Source: WSZJ01 sp964590435
Lineage (GTDB): Bacteria > Planctomycetota > MHYJ01 > WSZJ01
Reading direction: 5' to 3'
Assembly: GCA_964590435.1 (NCBI GenBank)
Contig: CAZPWT010000003.1
Location: forward strand, 1 to 64,000
Length of the DNA: 64,000 nt
The position numbers were made by a program, and so were the translations under genes. The notes below the pieces were generated by a model. It searched no databases and was not told the origin of the DNA. It saw only the letters and a program-made list of their open reading frames with translations. This document shows, in pieces, positions 42,340-50,373 of the stretch; positions within the stretch are counted from its first letter, which is position 1, and every line of letters begins with the position of its first letter.

Positions 42340-43592
42340 TGGCACCTCTCCAGAGTCACAACGGTCCCGCGTCGAATCGTCGCGAGAGCCTGATTCACGC
42401 CGAAGTGATAGGTCAGTGTTCGGACGTCCGTGGCATCCCAAAGCACCAAGTCCGCGAGCATCGCCTCTGAGATCCTCCCGCGATCCGTCAGCCTGAGCGC
42501 ATGCGCCGAATTGACCGTGCACGCCGTGAGAATCTCCGCCGCGGTCATCTTCAGCTGCGTGGCGGCGATGGTGCCGATCACCTGCAGCGACTCGGTGTAG
42601 CACGACCCGGGGTTGTAGTCCGTCGCCAGCGCGACGGGGACGCCGGCGTCGATGAGGCGGCGGGCGGGGGCGTATCTCGGGAGGCCGAGGAAGAACGTCG
42701 TCCCCGGGAGCAGGACGGCGACCGTCCCCGATTGACGCATCGCGTCAATGCCCGCGTCGTCGATCGCCATGAGGTGGTCGGCGCTGGCGGCGCCGAGGTC
42801 GGCCGCGAGCTTCGCGCCGCCGATCGTCGCGAATTCCTCGGCGTGGAGGCGGACGGCGAGCCCGGCGCGCTTCGCGGCCTCGAGGATCTTCCGCGAGTCT
42901 TCGATCTCGAAGATCCCCTTTTCGCAGAAGACGTCGCACCAGGTGGCGAGCTTCTTCCGCGCGATTTCGGGGATCATGACGTCGCACAGCAGCCGGACGT
43001 ACGCGGCGCGATCGTCCTTGAACTCGACCGGCACTTCATGCGCACCGAGGAACGTCGTCACCACGTCGATCGGGCCTTCCTCGCCCAGCTCCTTCGCCGC
43101 GCGCAAGAGCTTCACCTCGTCCTTCAGGCTCAGCCCGTAGCCGCTCTTGATCTCCACCGTCGTCGTCCCGTGCCCGAGCATGCGTCGCAGCGCCGGCCGC
43201 GTGCGGTCCTTGATCTGCTTCAGCGACGCCGCGCGGACCTGCGCGACGCTGCGCTTGATCCCGCCGCCCTTCGCCGCGATCTCCGCGTACGTCACGCCCG
43301 AGTTGCGCAGCTCGAACTCGTCCTCGCGCGTCCCGGCAAAGACGGCGTGCGTGTGCGGATCCACCAGCCCCGGCGTCACCAGCCGCCCGCCCGCGTCGAT
43401 CGTCCGCCGCACCCGGAACCCCTTCGCCGCACCCTTCCCCACCGCCACGATCCGCCCGTCCTTCGCCACCACGTCGCCCTTCACCAGCCCCAGCTCCCGC
43501 ATCGCCGCCCCGATGCGCGGGCCCGGCGCTTCCCCCATCGTCGCCACGAGGGCGCCGGTGATCGCGAGGTCGGCCGTGGGAAGCGGCTTCAT
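42336..43592 (-). CDS. hutI: imidazolonepropionase
   Basis: The protein has 418 residues, full length for HutI, which opens the imidazolone ring in the third step of histidine degradation. Zinc/iron ligands appear in LVDPHTHAVFAGTREDEFELR (HxH), later LHAEEFA, and DYNPGSC carries the catalytic aspartate. GHGTTTVEIKSGYGL is the signature helix. No other hut gene lies in this window. It holds one copy of the 17-bp palindrome. The ATG at 43592 opens a 147-base divergent spacer with the FHA gene. Confidence 0.93.
   Translation of the reverse strand: MKPLPTADLAITGALVATMGEAPGPRIGAAMRELGLVKGDVVAKDGRIVAVGKGAAKGFRVRRTIDAGGRLVTPGLVDPHTHAVFAGTREDEFELRNSGVTYAEIAAKGGGIKRSVAQVRAASLKQIKDRTRPALRRMLGHGTTTVEIKSGYGLSLKDEVKLLRAAKELGEEGPIDVVTTFLGAHEVPVEFKDDRAAYVRLLCDVMIPEIARKKLATWCDVFCEKGIFEIEDSRKILEAAKRAGLAVRLHAEEFATIGGAKLAADLGAASADHLMAIDDAGIDAMRQSGTVAVLLPGTTFFLGLPRYAPARRLIDAGVPVALATDYNPGSCYTESLQVIGTIAATQLKMTAAEILTACTVNSAHALRLTDRGRISEAMLADLVLWDATDVRTLTYHFGVNQALATIRRGTVVTLERCQ
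42732..42748. repeat. 17-bp palindrome copy 3 (TTGACGC-ATC-GCGTCAA)
   Basis: An exact match to WTGACGCNNNGCGTCAA within hutI. In the gene's sense it is Asp-Ala-Met-Arg-Gln with CGT and CAA, the same frame as the other copies although the gene lies on the opposite strand. Confidence 0.75.
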
Positions 43593-43739
43593 GGGGTGTG
43601 GTGTACATTGCGGGGCGTCCGGAAGGAAGAAACGGAGGCTCCGGGGTAGCGGTGCGCGGGGGCAAATCGGTATTCTTGGCCCCCCTCGCGGCCTGGAGCA
43701 ACGCGCGGGAACCGGGGCGGGCAACTACGGGAGAGCGGC

Positions 43740-44417
43740 GTGGCGTTCCTGATCATCGAATCGGGGCCCGAACAGGGCCGGAAGGTCGACCTTCGCGGGC
43801 CGCTCGTCGTCGGGCGGCAGGCGGCGGTGGGGCTTTCGATCAAGGACGGGAAGGCCTCGCGCGAACACACGCGTTTCGAGCCGGCGGCGGGAAGCTGGGC
43901 GGTGGTGGACCTGCAGTCCACGAACGGCACGCTTCTGAACGGGCGGAAGATCGCGCGCGAATTCCTACAGGCCGGGGACCGTGTGACCGTCGGGCAGACG
44001 GTGTTCCGCTTCGAGGACGCCGACCCGAACCCGGAATCGACGACGAGCCCGATGCGGGAGCCGGGGGCGTCGCAGGCCGTGGGCGGCCCGCCGGCGCCGG
44101 GGGCGCGCATTCCCGTTTCGCATCCGACGCCACCGACGATGCGCCCCGCGCAGGTCCCCGCGGCGCTCCCAGCTTCCCATGCCACTCCCCCGCCCTCCTC
44201 CCCCGCCGCCGCCGCAGCCGCCGCCGGCGCCGCCCCCGTCGAACGCGGCGCCGCGCCCAAGCTGCGCTACCAGGACCAGAAGTCCGGCCCGGGATTCTTC
44301 ACCATCGTCATCTGCACCGCCATCCTCGTCGGACTCGTTTTCGCCGCGCGCTGGATCGGCCAGCGCGCGATCGCCAAGGCCATCGACGAACGCAAGCAGG
44401 GGCAAAAAGCACCGTGA
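43740..44417 (+). CDS. FHA-domain protein with C-terminal membrane anchor
   Basis: The protein has 225 residues. The FHA domain (1-92) has all phosphothreonine-binding words: VVGRQ, KASREH and STNGTLLNG. A Pro/Ala-rich linker (about 95-170) is followed by one membrane helix (FFTIVICTAILVGLVFAARWIG, about 186-206) and a basic tail, so the FHA domain faces the cytoplasm on a tail anchor. It could read threonine phosphorylation made by kinases such as those in this window. The GTG follows GGGAGAG. It overlaps the cysteine desulfurase start by 4 bases. Confidence 0.85.
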   Translation: MAFLIIESGPEQGRKVDLRGPLVVGRQAAVGLSIKDGKASREHTRFEPAAGSWAVVDLQSTNGTLLNGRKIAREFLQAGDRVTVGQTVFRFEDADPNPESTTSPMREPGASQAVGGPPAPGARIPVSHPTPPTMRPAQVPAALPASHATPPPSSPAAAAAAAGAAPVERGAAPKLRYQDQKSGPGFFTIVICTAILVGLVFAARWIGQRAIAKAIDERKQGQKAP

Positions 44418-45562
44418 TCTACTTCGACAACAACGCGACGACGCCGCTCTGCCCCGAGGCCCTGGAAGCGGCGACCGCCGCGCTCCGCGACTGCTTCGGC
44501 AACCCGTCGTCCGCGCACGCCGCCGGCCGCAAGGCGAAGAAGCTCCTCGCCGAGTCGCGCGAGAAGACCGCTTCGCTGATCGGCGCGAAGGCCGCCGAGA
44601 TCGTATTCACGGGAAGCGGCTCGGAGGCGGACCATCTGGCGATCCTGGGGACGTGGAGGACTGCGGCGAAGTGGAACAGCAAGAAGAAGCGGGTGGTGGT
44701 GACGGGGATCGAGCACCCGGCGGTGAGGAAGACGGTGAAGGAGCTGGAGGAGGGCGGGGCGGATGTGGCGTGGGTGGCGCCGGGGCCGGGCGGGCGGGTG
44801 AGCGCGGAGGCGGTGGGCGAGGCGCTGACGCTGGACACGTTGCTGGTGAGCGTGATCCTGGCGCAGAACGAAACGGGGGTGTTGCAGCCGGTGAAGGACA
44901 TCGCGGCGCGGGCGCACGCGTGCGGCGCGTACGTGCACACGGACGCGGTGCAGGCGGTCGGGAAGATCCCCGTGAACGTGAACGACCTCGGCGTCGACAT
45001 GCTGTCGCTCGCCGCGCACAAGTTCCACGGGCCGAAGGGCGTCGGGGCGCTGTACGTGCGGACGGGAACGCGGATGGGGGCGATTTCGCAGGGCGGCGGG
45101 CAGGAGCACGGGCTGCGGCCGGGGACGGAGAACCTCGCGGGGATCGCGGCGCTCGCCGCCGCGCTCGAGGCCGCGACGAAGACGCTCGACAAGGACATGC
45201 CGCGGATCCGCGCGATGCGCGACCGCGTCGCCGAGGGAACGCTCAAGGCCTTCCCCGCCGCGCGCTGGAACGGCGACCGCGAGCACCTGCTTCCGAACAC
45301 GGCGAGCCTGTCGTTCCCGAAACTCCGCGCCGACATGCTCCTCCTCGGCCTCGACACCGACGGCATCTGCGTCGCGACCGGCAGCGCCTGCCACTCCGGC
45401 GCACTCGAGCCGTCCGAAATCCTCAAGGCGATGGGTCTCGACGACGAGGCCGCGCGCAGCTCCCTCCGGATTTCGCTCTCGCGCTTCACTACCGACGCCG
45501 ACGTCGCGAAGTTCCTCGAGGTCCTTCCGGGCGTCCTCAAGCGCGTCGAAAAGCCGGCGTGA
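44414..45562 (+). CDS. cysteine desulfurase, IscS/NifS family
   Basis: The protein has 382 residues and is a PLP enzyme that takes sulfur from cysteine for Fe-S clusters or thiolation. The start MIYFDNNATTPLCPEA is diagnostic. SLAAHKFHGPKGVG holds the PLP lysine (near 203), and GSACHSGALEPS the persulfide cysteine (near 325). The short loop around that cysteine is of the NifS/IscS class. The GTG overlaps the FHA stop. No iscU or other cluster-assembly gene is adjacent, so its partner is unknown. Confidence 0.9.
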   Translation: MIYFDNNATTPLCPEALEAATAALRDCFGNPSSAHAAGRKAKKLLAESREKTASLIGAKAAEIVFTGSGSEADHLAILGTWRTAAKWNSKKKRVVVTGIEHPAVRKTVKELEEGGADVAWVAPGPGGRVSAEAVGEALTLDTLLVSVILAQNETGVLQPVKDIAARAHACGAYVHTDAVQAVGKIPVNVNDLGVDMLSLAAHKFHGPKGVGALYVRTGTRMGAISQGGGQEHGLRPGTENLAGIAALAAALEAATKTLDKDMPRIRAMRDRVAEGTLKAFPAARWNGDREHLLPNTASLSFPKLRADMLLLGLDTDGICVATGSACHSGALEPSEILKAMGLDDEAARSSLRISLSRFTTDADVAKFLEVLPGVLKRVEKPA

Positions 45563-45618
45563 CCCCGCTTCGAAAAAGAAAAATCCGGGCGCGACGTAAA
45601 TGTTCTCGCCCGACACGC

Positions 45619-45643
45619 TTTGCGCGCTGCGTCAAATTTGACG
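45619..45643. promoter_or_regulatory. palindrome cluster upstream of dnaA
   Basis: CGTCAAATTTGACG (45630-45643) is a perfect 14-base palindrome overlapping the -35 box. The bases 45619-45635 also match the window-wide 17-bp motif at 15 of 17 positions (TTTGCGC-GCT-GCGTCAA). A dimeric repressor or chromosome-organising protein could bind here. Confidence 0.5.
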
Positions 45644-45666
45644 GTCGCACGGTCCGCTGCTAGATT
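45638..45666 (+). promoter_or_regulatory. dnaA promoter, sigma-70 type
   Basis: TTGACG (45638-45643) and TAGATT (45661-45666) are separated by 17 bases, a good -35/-10 pair in an otherwise GC-rich spacer. The transcript would begin about 90 bases upstream of the dnaA ATG. Confidence 0.6.
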
Positions 45667-45760
45667 CCGCGCGCACGACACGACCCACACACCACGACCT
45701 GCAGCGACCGGTCAGGGACGTCTCTTCTCCCCCCTCACGCAATCCCCCTCAAAGGACGAT

Positions 45761-47125
45761 ATGCTCCCTTCTGATGGTGCCGCCTTGCGGGACCGCGTTT
45801 TCGCGGAACTCGCGCAGCGGCTGCCGGAAGACGAGTTCCGTGCCTGGTTCGATCCCGCAAAAGTCAGCCTGATGCCGAACGGCGCCACCTGCGAGCTGCA
45901 GGTGCGCAACGTGTTCATGGCCGAGCACTACGAGCGGAACTACCGGCGAGCGCTGGAAGAAGTGCTCTCGACGGTGGCGGACGGGCCGGTGAAGCTGGCG
46001 ATCCGGGTGAGCTCGGAGGTTCCCGCGGTGGCGTCGCCCGCGACGCCGTCCTCGACGCCGATCCTCGCGCTTCCCCCGGTCCCCGCGACCAACGGGCTGG
46101 TCCTGAACCCGAGCTACACGTTCGAGAACTTCGTCATCGGCCTCTCGAACCGGCTCGCGCACGCGGCGGCCACGTCGGTCGCGGCGGCGCCCGGCGCGGC
46201 GTACAACCCGCTGTTCCTCTACGGGTCCGTCGGGCTCGGCAAGACGCACCTCCTGCAGGCGATCTGCCACGCGATCCTCGCGCGCCAGCCGGGGCTGAAC
46301 ATCAGCTACCTGTCGTGCGAAGGGTTCGTGAACGACTACATCGCGTCGGTGCAGAACATGAAGAACCTCGAGGCGTTCCGGGCGCGGATGAGGAACGTCG
46401 ACGTGCTGCTCATCGACGACATCCACTTCCTCGCGGGCAAGGAAGGCTCGCAGGAAGAGTTCTTCCACACGTTCAACGCGCTTCACAACGCGTCGAAGCA
46501 GATCATCCTGTGCTCGGACGCGCCGCCGAAGGACATCCCGACGCTCGAGGACCGGCTGATGACGCGGTTCTCGATGGGGCTCGTCGCGCGGATCGACACG
46601 CCGACGTTCGAGACGCGCGTCGCGATTCTCAAGAAGAAGGCCGAGGCGCGCGGGACGCCGTTCCCGGAGGACGTGTACTTCTTCATCGCGCAGAACATCG
46701 AGTCGAACATCCGCGAGCTCGAGGGGGCGGTCACGAAGGTCGCGGCGTACGCGTCGCTCCTGAACCGGCCGATCGACCTGGAGGTCGCGCGGGAAGCGCT
46801 TCGCGACGCGCTCGAGGTGGCGTCGGCGCCGGTGTCGATCGCGGAGATCCAGGGCGTGGTGTGCCGGAAGCTCGGCGTGAAGACGGCGGACCTGCAGTCG
46901 AAGGGCCGGACGAAGTCGCTGTCGAAGGCGCGGCAGATCGGGATTTACCTCGCGCGGACGATGACGAACGCGTCGCAGACCGACATCGGGAACGCGTTCG
47001 GCGGGCGCGACCACTCGACCGTTTCGTACGCGATCGACACGATGAAAGACCTCCTCGAAAGCGACCCGAGTTTCCGGACTTTCATGGAGCAGCTGGCCGA
47101 CGAAATCCGCAAAAGCAAGCTGTAG
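45761..47125 (+). CDS. dnaA: chromosomal replication initiator DnaA
   Basis: The protein has 454 residues. Domain I (1-85: LRDRVFAELAQRLPEDEFRAWF) is followed by an Ala/Pro linker. Domain III AAA+ ATPase starts at NPSYTFENFVIGLSNRLAHAAA with Walker A GSVGLGKTH near 156, Walker B LLIDDIHFLAG near 218 and sensor LTRFSMGLVARI-type arginines. Domain IV ends with the DNA-binding signature FGGRDHSTVSYAI, which reads DnaA boxes. The ATG at 45761 follows AAAGGA. It heads the replication cluster and is followed by a 279-base space with degenerate DnaA boxes. Confidence 0.97.
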   Translation: MLPSDGAALRDRVFAELAQRLPEDEFRAWFDPAKVSLMPNGATCELQVRNVFMAEHYERNYRRALEEVLSTVADGPVKLAIRVSSEVPAVASPATPSSTPILALPPVPATNGLVLNPSYTFENFVIGLSNRLAHAAATSVAAAPGAAYNPLFLYGSVGLGKTHLLQAICHAILARQPGLNISYLSCEGFVNDYIASVQNMKNLEAFRARMRNVDVLLIDDIHFLAGKEGSQEEFFHTFNALHNASKQIILCSDAPPKDIPTLEDRLMTRFSMGLVARIDTPTFETRVAILKKKAEARGTPFPEDVYFFIAQNIESNIRELEGAVTKVAAYASLLNRPIDLEVAREALRDALEVASAPVSIAEIQGVVCRKLGVKTADLQSKGRTKSLSKARQIGIYLARTMTNASQTDIGNAFGGRDHSTVSYAIDTMKDLLESDPSFRTFMEQLADEIRKSKL

Positions 47126-47404
47126 AGAACTCCCCGGCGGAAGCTGGAGGCGGGCCTGAGAGCCGTTGAAAGATTGTGGAAAGGCGGGACGCGGGACGCC
47201 CGGTTCCACAGGAGTGAGTGGGATGTCCCGGGAGTTGTGAGGGGGTAGTCGGGATAAGCGCGGACGGGGCGGCACGACGCAGGGCGTTGCCGCTTCGGGA
47301 GTTCAGGCGGGTTCGGGAGATGTTTTCCACGGAACGCGGCCGCCTAAGATGACGGTGAAGTCTTTTCTAATAAGAAAGACACATAAGAAGAACGGAGCCC
47401 GGTC
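47126..47404. other. candidate replication origin between dnaA and dnaN
   Basis: This 279-base space contains four degenerate DnaA boxes: CTTTCCACA on the minus strand (47175-47183), GGTTCCACA (47202-47210), TTATCCCGA on the minus strand (47249-47257) and TTTTCCACG (47323-47331), each two or three changes from TTATCCACA. An AT-rich stretch with the palindrome GTCTTTTCT-AATA-AGAAAGAC (47360-47380) precedes dnaN and could be an unwinding site or part of the dnaN promoter. The location fits bacterial origins, but the boxes are weak. Confidence 0.4.
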
Positions 47405-48646
47405 ATGCGTTTCCGCTGCAAGCGCCAGGATCTCGCCCAGGCTGTCGCCGTCGTCGCCTCCGCGGTTCCCGCCCGGACGAGCGTGCCCATCCTCCAGAAC
47501 ATCAAGATCGCGGCGGCCGACGGCGAACTCCTGCTGACCGCGACGGATCTCGAGATGGGACTGCGACTGGCCGTGCGCGACGTGGGGATCCAGAAGGGCG
47601 GCGCGGCGGTGCTTCCTGCGCAGAAGCTGAACCAGATCGTCCGCGATATCCGCGACGAGGAAGTGAAGTTCGACGTCGACGGCAAGCTCTGCTCGATCGA
47701 AATCGAGGGCGGCCAGTTCAAGCTCACGGGCGCGGACCCGCAGGACTTCCCGCAGTTCCCGGAGTTCGACGACAAGAAGGCCGTGCGGATCGGCGTCGAG
47801 GACTTCCGCGACATGGTCCGCAAGACCGCGTTCGCCGTGTCGAGCGAACCCAGCCGCTACGCGCTGACGGGCGTGCTCTTCGTGATCCGCGAGAACGAGG
47901 CCCGCATGGTCGGGACCGACGGAAAGCGGCTCGCGTACGCGAAGAAGAAGATCAAGGGCGGCCCGAAGGACGAGATCAAGGTCATCGTCCCGCCGAAGGC
48001 CCTTCACCTGGTCGAGAAGATCGTCAGCGAGGGCGACGAGGAAATCGCATTCGAGTTCGAGGAGACGCAGCTCAAGGCGCGGACGAGCGCCGGGACGCTG
48101 TTCGCGAGGCTCGTCGAGGGCTCGTTCCCGAACTACGAGGACGTGATCCCCGGCGACCCGGACAAGAAAGTCCAGGTGAACCCGGGCGAGCTCGAGTACC
48201 GCCTGCGTCTGGCGACGAGCATGACGGACGACAAGTCGCGCGCGGTGAAGTTCCAGCTTTCCAAGGACAAGCTCAAGCTCTTCGCGCGCCGCATCACCGG
48301 CGAGGCCGGCGAGGCGTCGCACGACGTCGCGGTGAAGTACGCGGGTCCCGACTTCGAGATCTCGTTCAACCCGGACTTCTTCATCGACTTCCTGAAGGTC
48401 GTCGCGGGCGGGCGCCCCGAGGTGCTGGACTCCGAGGCCGACACGAAGATCGAGGCACGCGGCGAGGCGAAGGCGAAGGGCAAGAAAGGCGCGAAGGACG
48501 AGAAGCCGAAGGCCGCGCCGGCGCCCGAGCCGGCCGAGGTGCCGACGACGATCACGCTCGACCTTCGCGACAAGCTTACGGCCGGCGTCATCCGCGCCGG
48601 GCGGGATTACATCTACCTGGTGATGCCGCTGACGATCGACGTGTAA
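47405..48646 (+). CDS. dnaN: DNA polymerase III beta clamp
   Basis: The protein has 413 residues and forms the ring that tethers polymerase to DNA. The three similar domains are visible: FRCKRQDLAQAVAVVASAVPART, RKTAFAVSSEPSRYALTGVLF and the last ending YIYLVMPLTIDV, the normal clamp C-terminus. The length is about 40 residues above usual because a Lys/Ala/Glu-rich insert (EAKAKGKKGAKDEKPKAAPAP) sits in domain III near residues 355-380. The insert lies on the outer face side if the fold is normal; its role is unknown. Confidence 0.95.
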   Translation: MRFRCKRQDLAQAVAVVASAVPARTSVPILQNIKIAAADGELLLTATDLEMGLRLAVRDVGIQKGGAAVLPAQKLNQIVRDIRDEEVKFDVDGKLCSIEIEGGQFKLTGADPQDFPQFPEFDDKKAVRIGVEDFRDMVRKTAFAVSSEPSRYALTGVLFVIRENEARMVGTDGKRLAYAKKKIKGGPKDEIKVIVPPKALHLVEKIVSEGDEEIAFEFEETQLKARTSAGTLFARLVEGSFPNYEDVIPGDPDKKVQVNPGELEYRLRLATSMTDDKSRAVKFQLSKDKLKLFARRITGEAGEASHDVAVKYAGPDFEISFNPDFFIDFLKVVAGGRPEVLDSEADTKIEARGEAKAKGKKGAKDEKPKAAPAPEPAEVPTTITLDLRDKLTAGVIRAGRDYIYLVMPLTIDV

Positions 48647-48721
48647 TCGCCCGCGGCGGCCTGCGCCTTGATGCCTTTCGGTCAAGCGGCGCGGGCGGCG
48701 GCTGTGATAGGCTTCCCACCC

Positions 48722-49813
48722 ATGAGCCTCTTCGACACCTTCGGCCGGATGTTCGGTCGTGCGCCGCAGCCGGCGATGCCTGCGATCCCGCCCGGGATGG
48801 ATCCTGCGGCGGCGATGGCGCAGGCGGAAGCGCGGCGATACGAGGCCTCGAATGCGCCGCAGCCGGCTCCGGACGCGCTGAAGGCGGTGCTGGCGAAGGC
48901 GACGCGGGTGCGGGTGATCGAGGGCGGGGTGTTCGGCGGGCGGGCGCTGGGGACCGAGGTGCGGCTGGACTCGAGCAACCCGGACGACCTGTTCGGGCTG
49001 CGGGACCGGCTGCGGATCGAGGCCGGCCCGGGCGGGCACTGCGCGTGCCCCGGGACGCACGCGATGGAGCTGTACGCGGGGACGAAGCTGCTCGCGACGT
49101 TCGGGCTCCACCACGGCATGACGATCCGCTGGGAGGCGTGGAAGGACGACGCGCGCATCAGCAGCCCGGACGTGTTCGTGTCGTGGCTCCAGGCGCACGG
49201 CATTCCGGAACCGTTCGAGGAGCTGCGCAAGCTGCGCCACGCGGCGCGCGTCACCCAGGCCGCGACGACGAAATGGGAAGCGTCCGCGCCGGAAGCGATC
49301 AAGCCGCTCCTGGCCGACGCGATGAAAGGGACGATCAACACCACGGAGCTGCTGCTCGCGCTGGACGCCTCGGTGCCCGACGAGCCGACGAAGGCACGGC
49401 AGCTCCTGCGGTGGTTCGGGTGCACGGGGGGCAAGTGGACCGGCGCGCCGGCGTACCAGGAGGTGCCGGAGAAGATGCTCGTGAAGTTCCGGTGGCAGGT
49501 GCTCGTCGAGGCCTTCATGACCGAGGAAGGCGACATCCGGGAGGACGCGCCGATCCTCGAGGGAATGGGCCGGCTGGTTTCGGGCCGCCTGTACCTGGAG
49601 CAGCGCGCCGCGGACATCGCAAGGTTCTCCAAGGAACTCAAGGACGCGCTGATGAAGCACGCGCTCGTTTCCGGCGACCGCGAGAAGCCCGCGGCGCTGG
49701 AAGCGGCGTTCAAGAAAGGCGCGGAGGCGGCCGCGGCGGCAGCGCCGGCGGCGAAGCCGGATGCGGGGAAGAAGCCCGCGGCGAAAAAAGAGGATGACGA
49801 CGACCTGCTGTAA
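48722..49813 (+). CDS. hypothetical protein in the replication cluster
   Basis: The protein has 363 residues and is soluble. After a Met/Pro/Ala-rich start, residues about 55-150 form a beta-rich unit with GGHCACPGTHAMELYAG and LATFGLHHGMTIRWEAW, a pattern I recall from uncharacterised proteins only. The rest is helical, and it ends in a Lys/Ala tail capped by EDDDDLL. The tail resembles charged C-termini that contact other proteins. It lies between dnaN and the DUF721 gene; a long hairpin after it probably ends the transcript. No replication role is shown. Confidence 0.6.
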   Translation: MSLFDTFGRMFGRAPQPAMPAIPPGMDPAAAMAQAEARRYEASNAPQPAPDALKAVLAKATRVRVIEGGVFGGRALGTEVRLDSSNPDDLFGLRDRLRIEAGPGGHCACPGTHAMELYAGTKLLATFGLHHGMTIRWEAWKDDARISSPDVFVSWLQAHGIPEPFEELRKLRHAARVTQAATTKWEASAPEAIKPLLADAMKGTINTTELLLALDASVPDEPTKARQLLRWFGCTGGKWTGAPAYQEVPEKMLVKFRWQVLVEAFMTEEGDIREDAPILEGMGRLVSGRLYLEQRAADIARFSKELKDALMKHALVSGDREKPAALEAAFKKGAEAAAAAAPAAKPDAGKKPAAKKEDDDDLL

Positions 49814-49831
49814 GGGTCGAAGAAGGGAGCC

Positions 49832-49965
49832 TTATCCTCTTTCATTCTCTTTTATTCGCGACCAAGTCGTTCTTATCCGTCCTTCATCCAAAGGCAGGGA
49901 TGAGCACAGGATGAACAGCAGATACGAACGACTTGGTCGCGAATAAAGGAGAATGAAAAAGGATA
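49832..49965. repeat. long AT-rich inverted repeat before DUF721 gene
   Basis: The arms 49832-49872 and 49926-49965 pair over about 40 bases with few mismatches (GCGACCAAGTCGTTC against GAACGACTTGGTCGC is perfect). The 53-base loop has further partial pairing (TTCATCC with GGATGAA). It is AT-rich compared with its surroundings and lies between two genes on the same strand. Confidence 0.85.
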
Positions 49966-50015
49966 CGGCGGCGGCTTACGACCAGCGCTTCCCCCGCCCC
50001 CAACGCTAGCGCACA

Positions 50016-50345
50016 ATGCCCCTCCCCATGCCCTCCCCCCAGCCCCAGGGACCGCGCCGCCTCGGCGACTTCATCAAGTTCTTCCTCAAGAAGAACGGCC
50101 TCGACACCGCTGTCAAGGTAATCGGCGTCAGCCGCGCCTGGGAGCAGGCCGTCGCCGACCCGAGGCTGGTCGCGCACACTCGCCCCGGCACCGTCCGGTC
50201 GGGTATCCTGAAGGTCGTCGTGGACGCGCCGGTCGTGCTGCAGGAGCTCAATTTCCGGCGCCGCGAGCTCGCAAAGAAAGTGGCCGAGCTGGCGCCGACT
50301 TCGGGCGTGCGCGACCTCAGGTTCGTCATCGGAAGCATCGGGTAG
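50016..50345 (+). CDS. DUF721/DciA-like protein
   Basis: The protein has 109 residues. The region DFIKFFLKKNGLDTAVKVIGVSRAWEQAV and the ILKVVVDAPVVLQELNFRRRELAKKV strand-helix unit match DUF721, the fold of DciA, which in many bacteria loads the replicative helicase DnaB. The position directly before gyrB, in the dnaA-dnaN cluster, is typical. The next gene starts with a second copy of the same fold. The ATG at 50016 is used; another at 50028 is possible. Confidence 0.75.
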   Translation: MPLPMPSPQPQGPRRLGDFIKFFLKKNGLDTAVKVIGVSRAWEQAVADPRLVAHTRPGTVRSGILKVVVDAPVVLQELNFRRRELAKKVAELAPTSGVRDLRFVIGSIG

Positions 50346-50373
50346 TTCGAAGGGATCACCACGGAGGGGCGAA

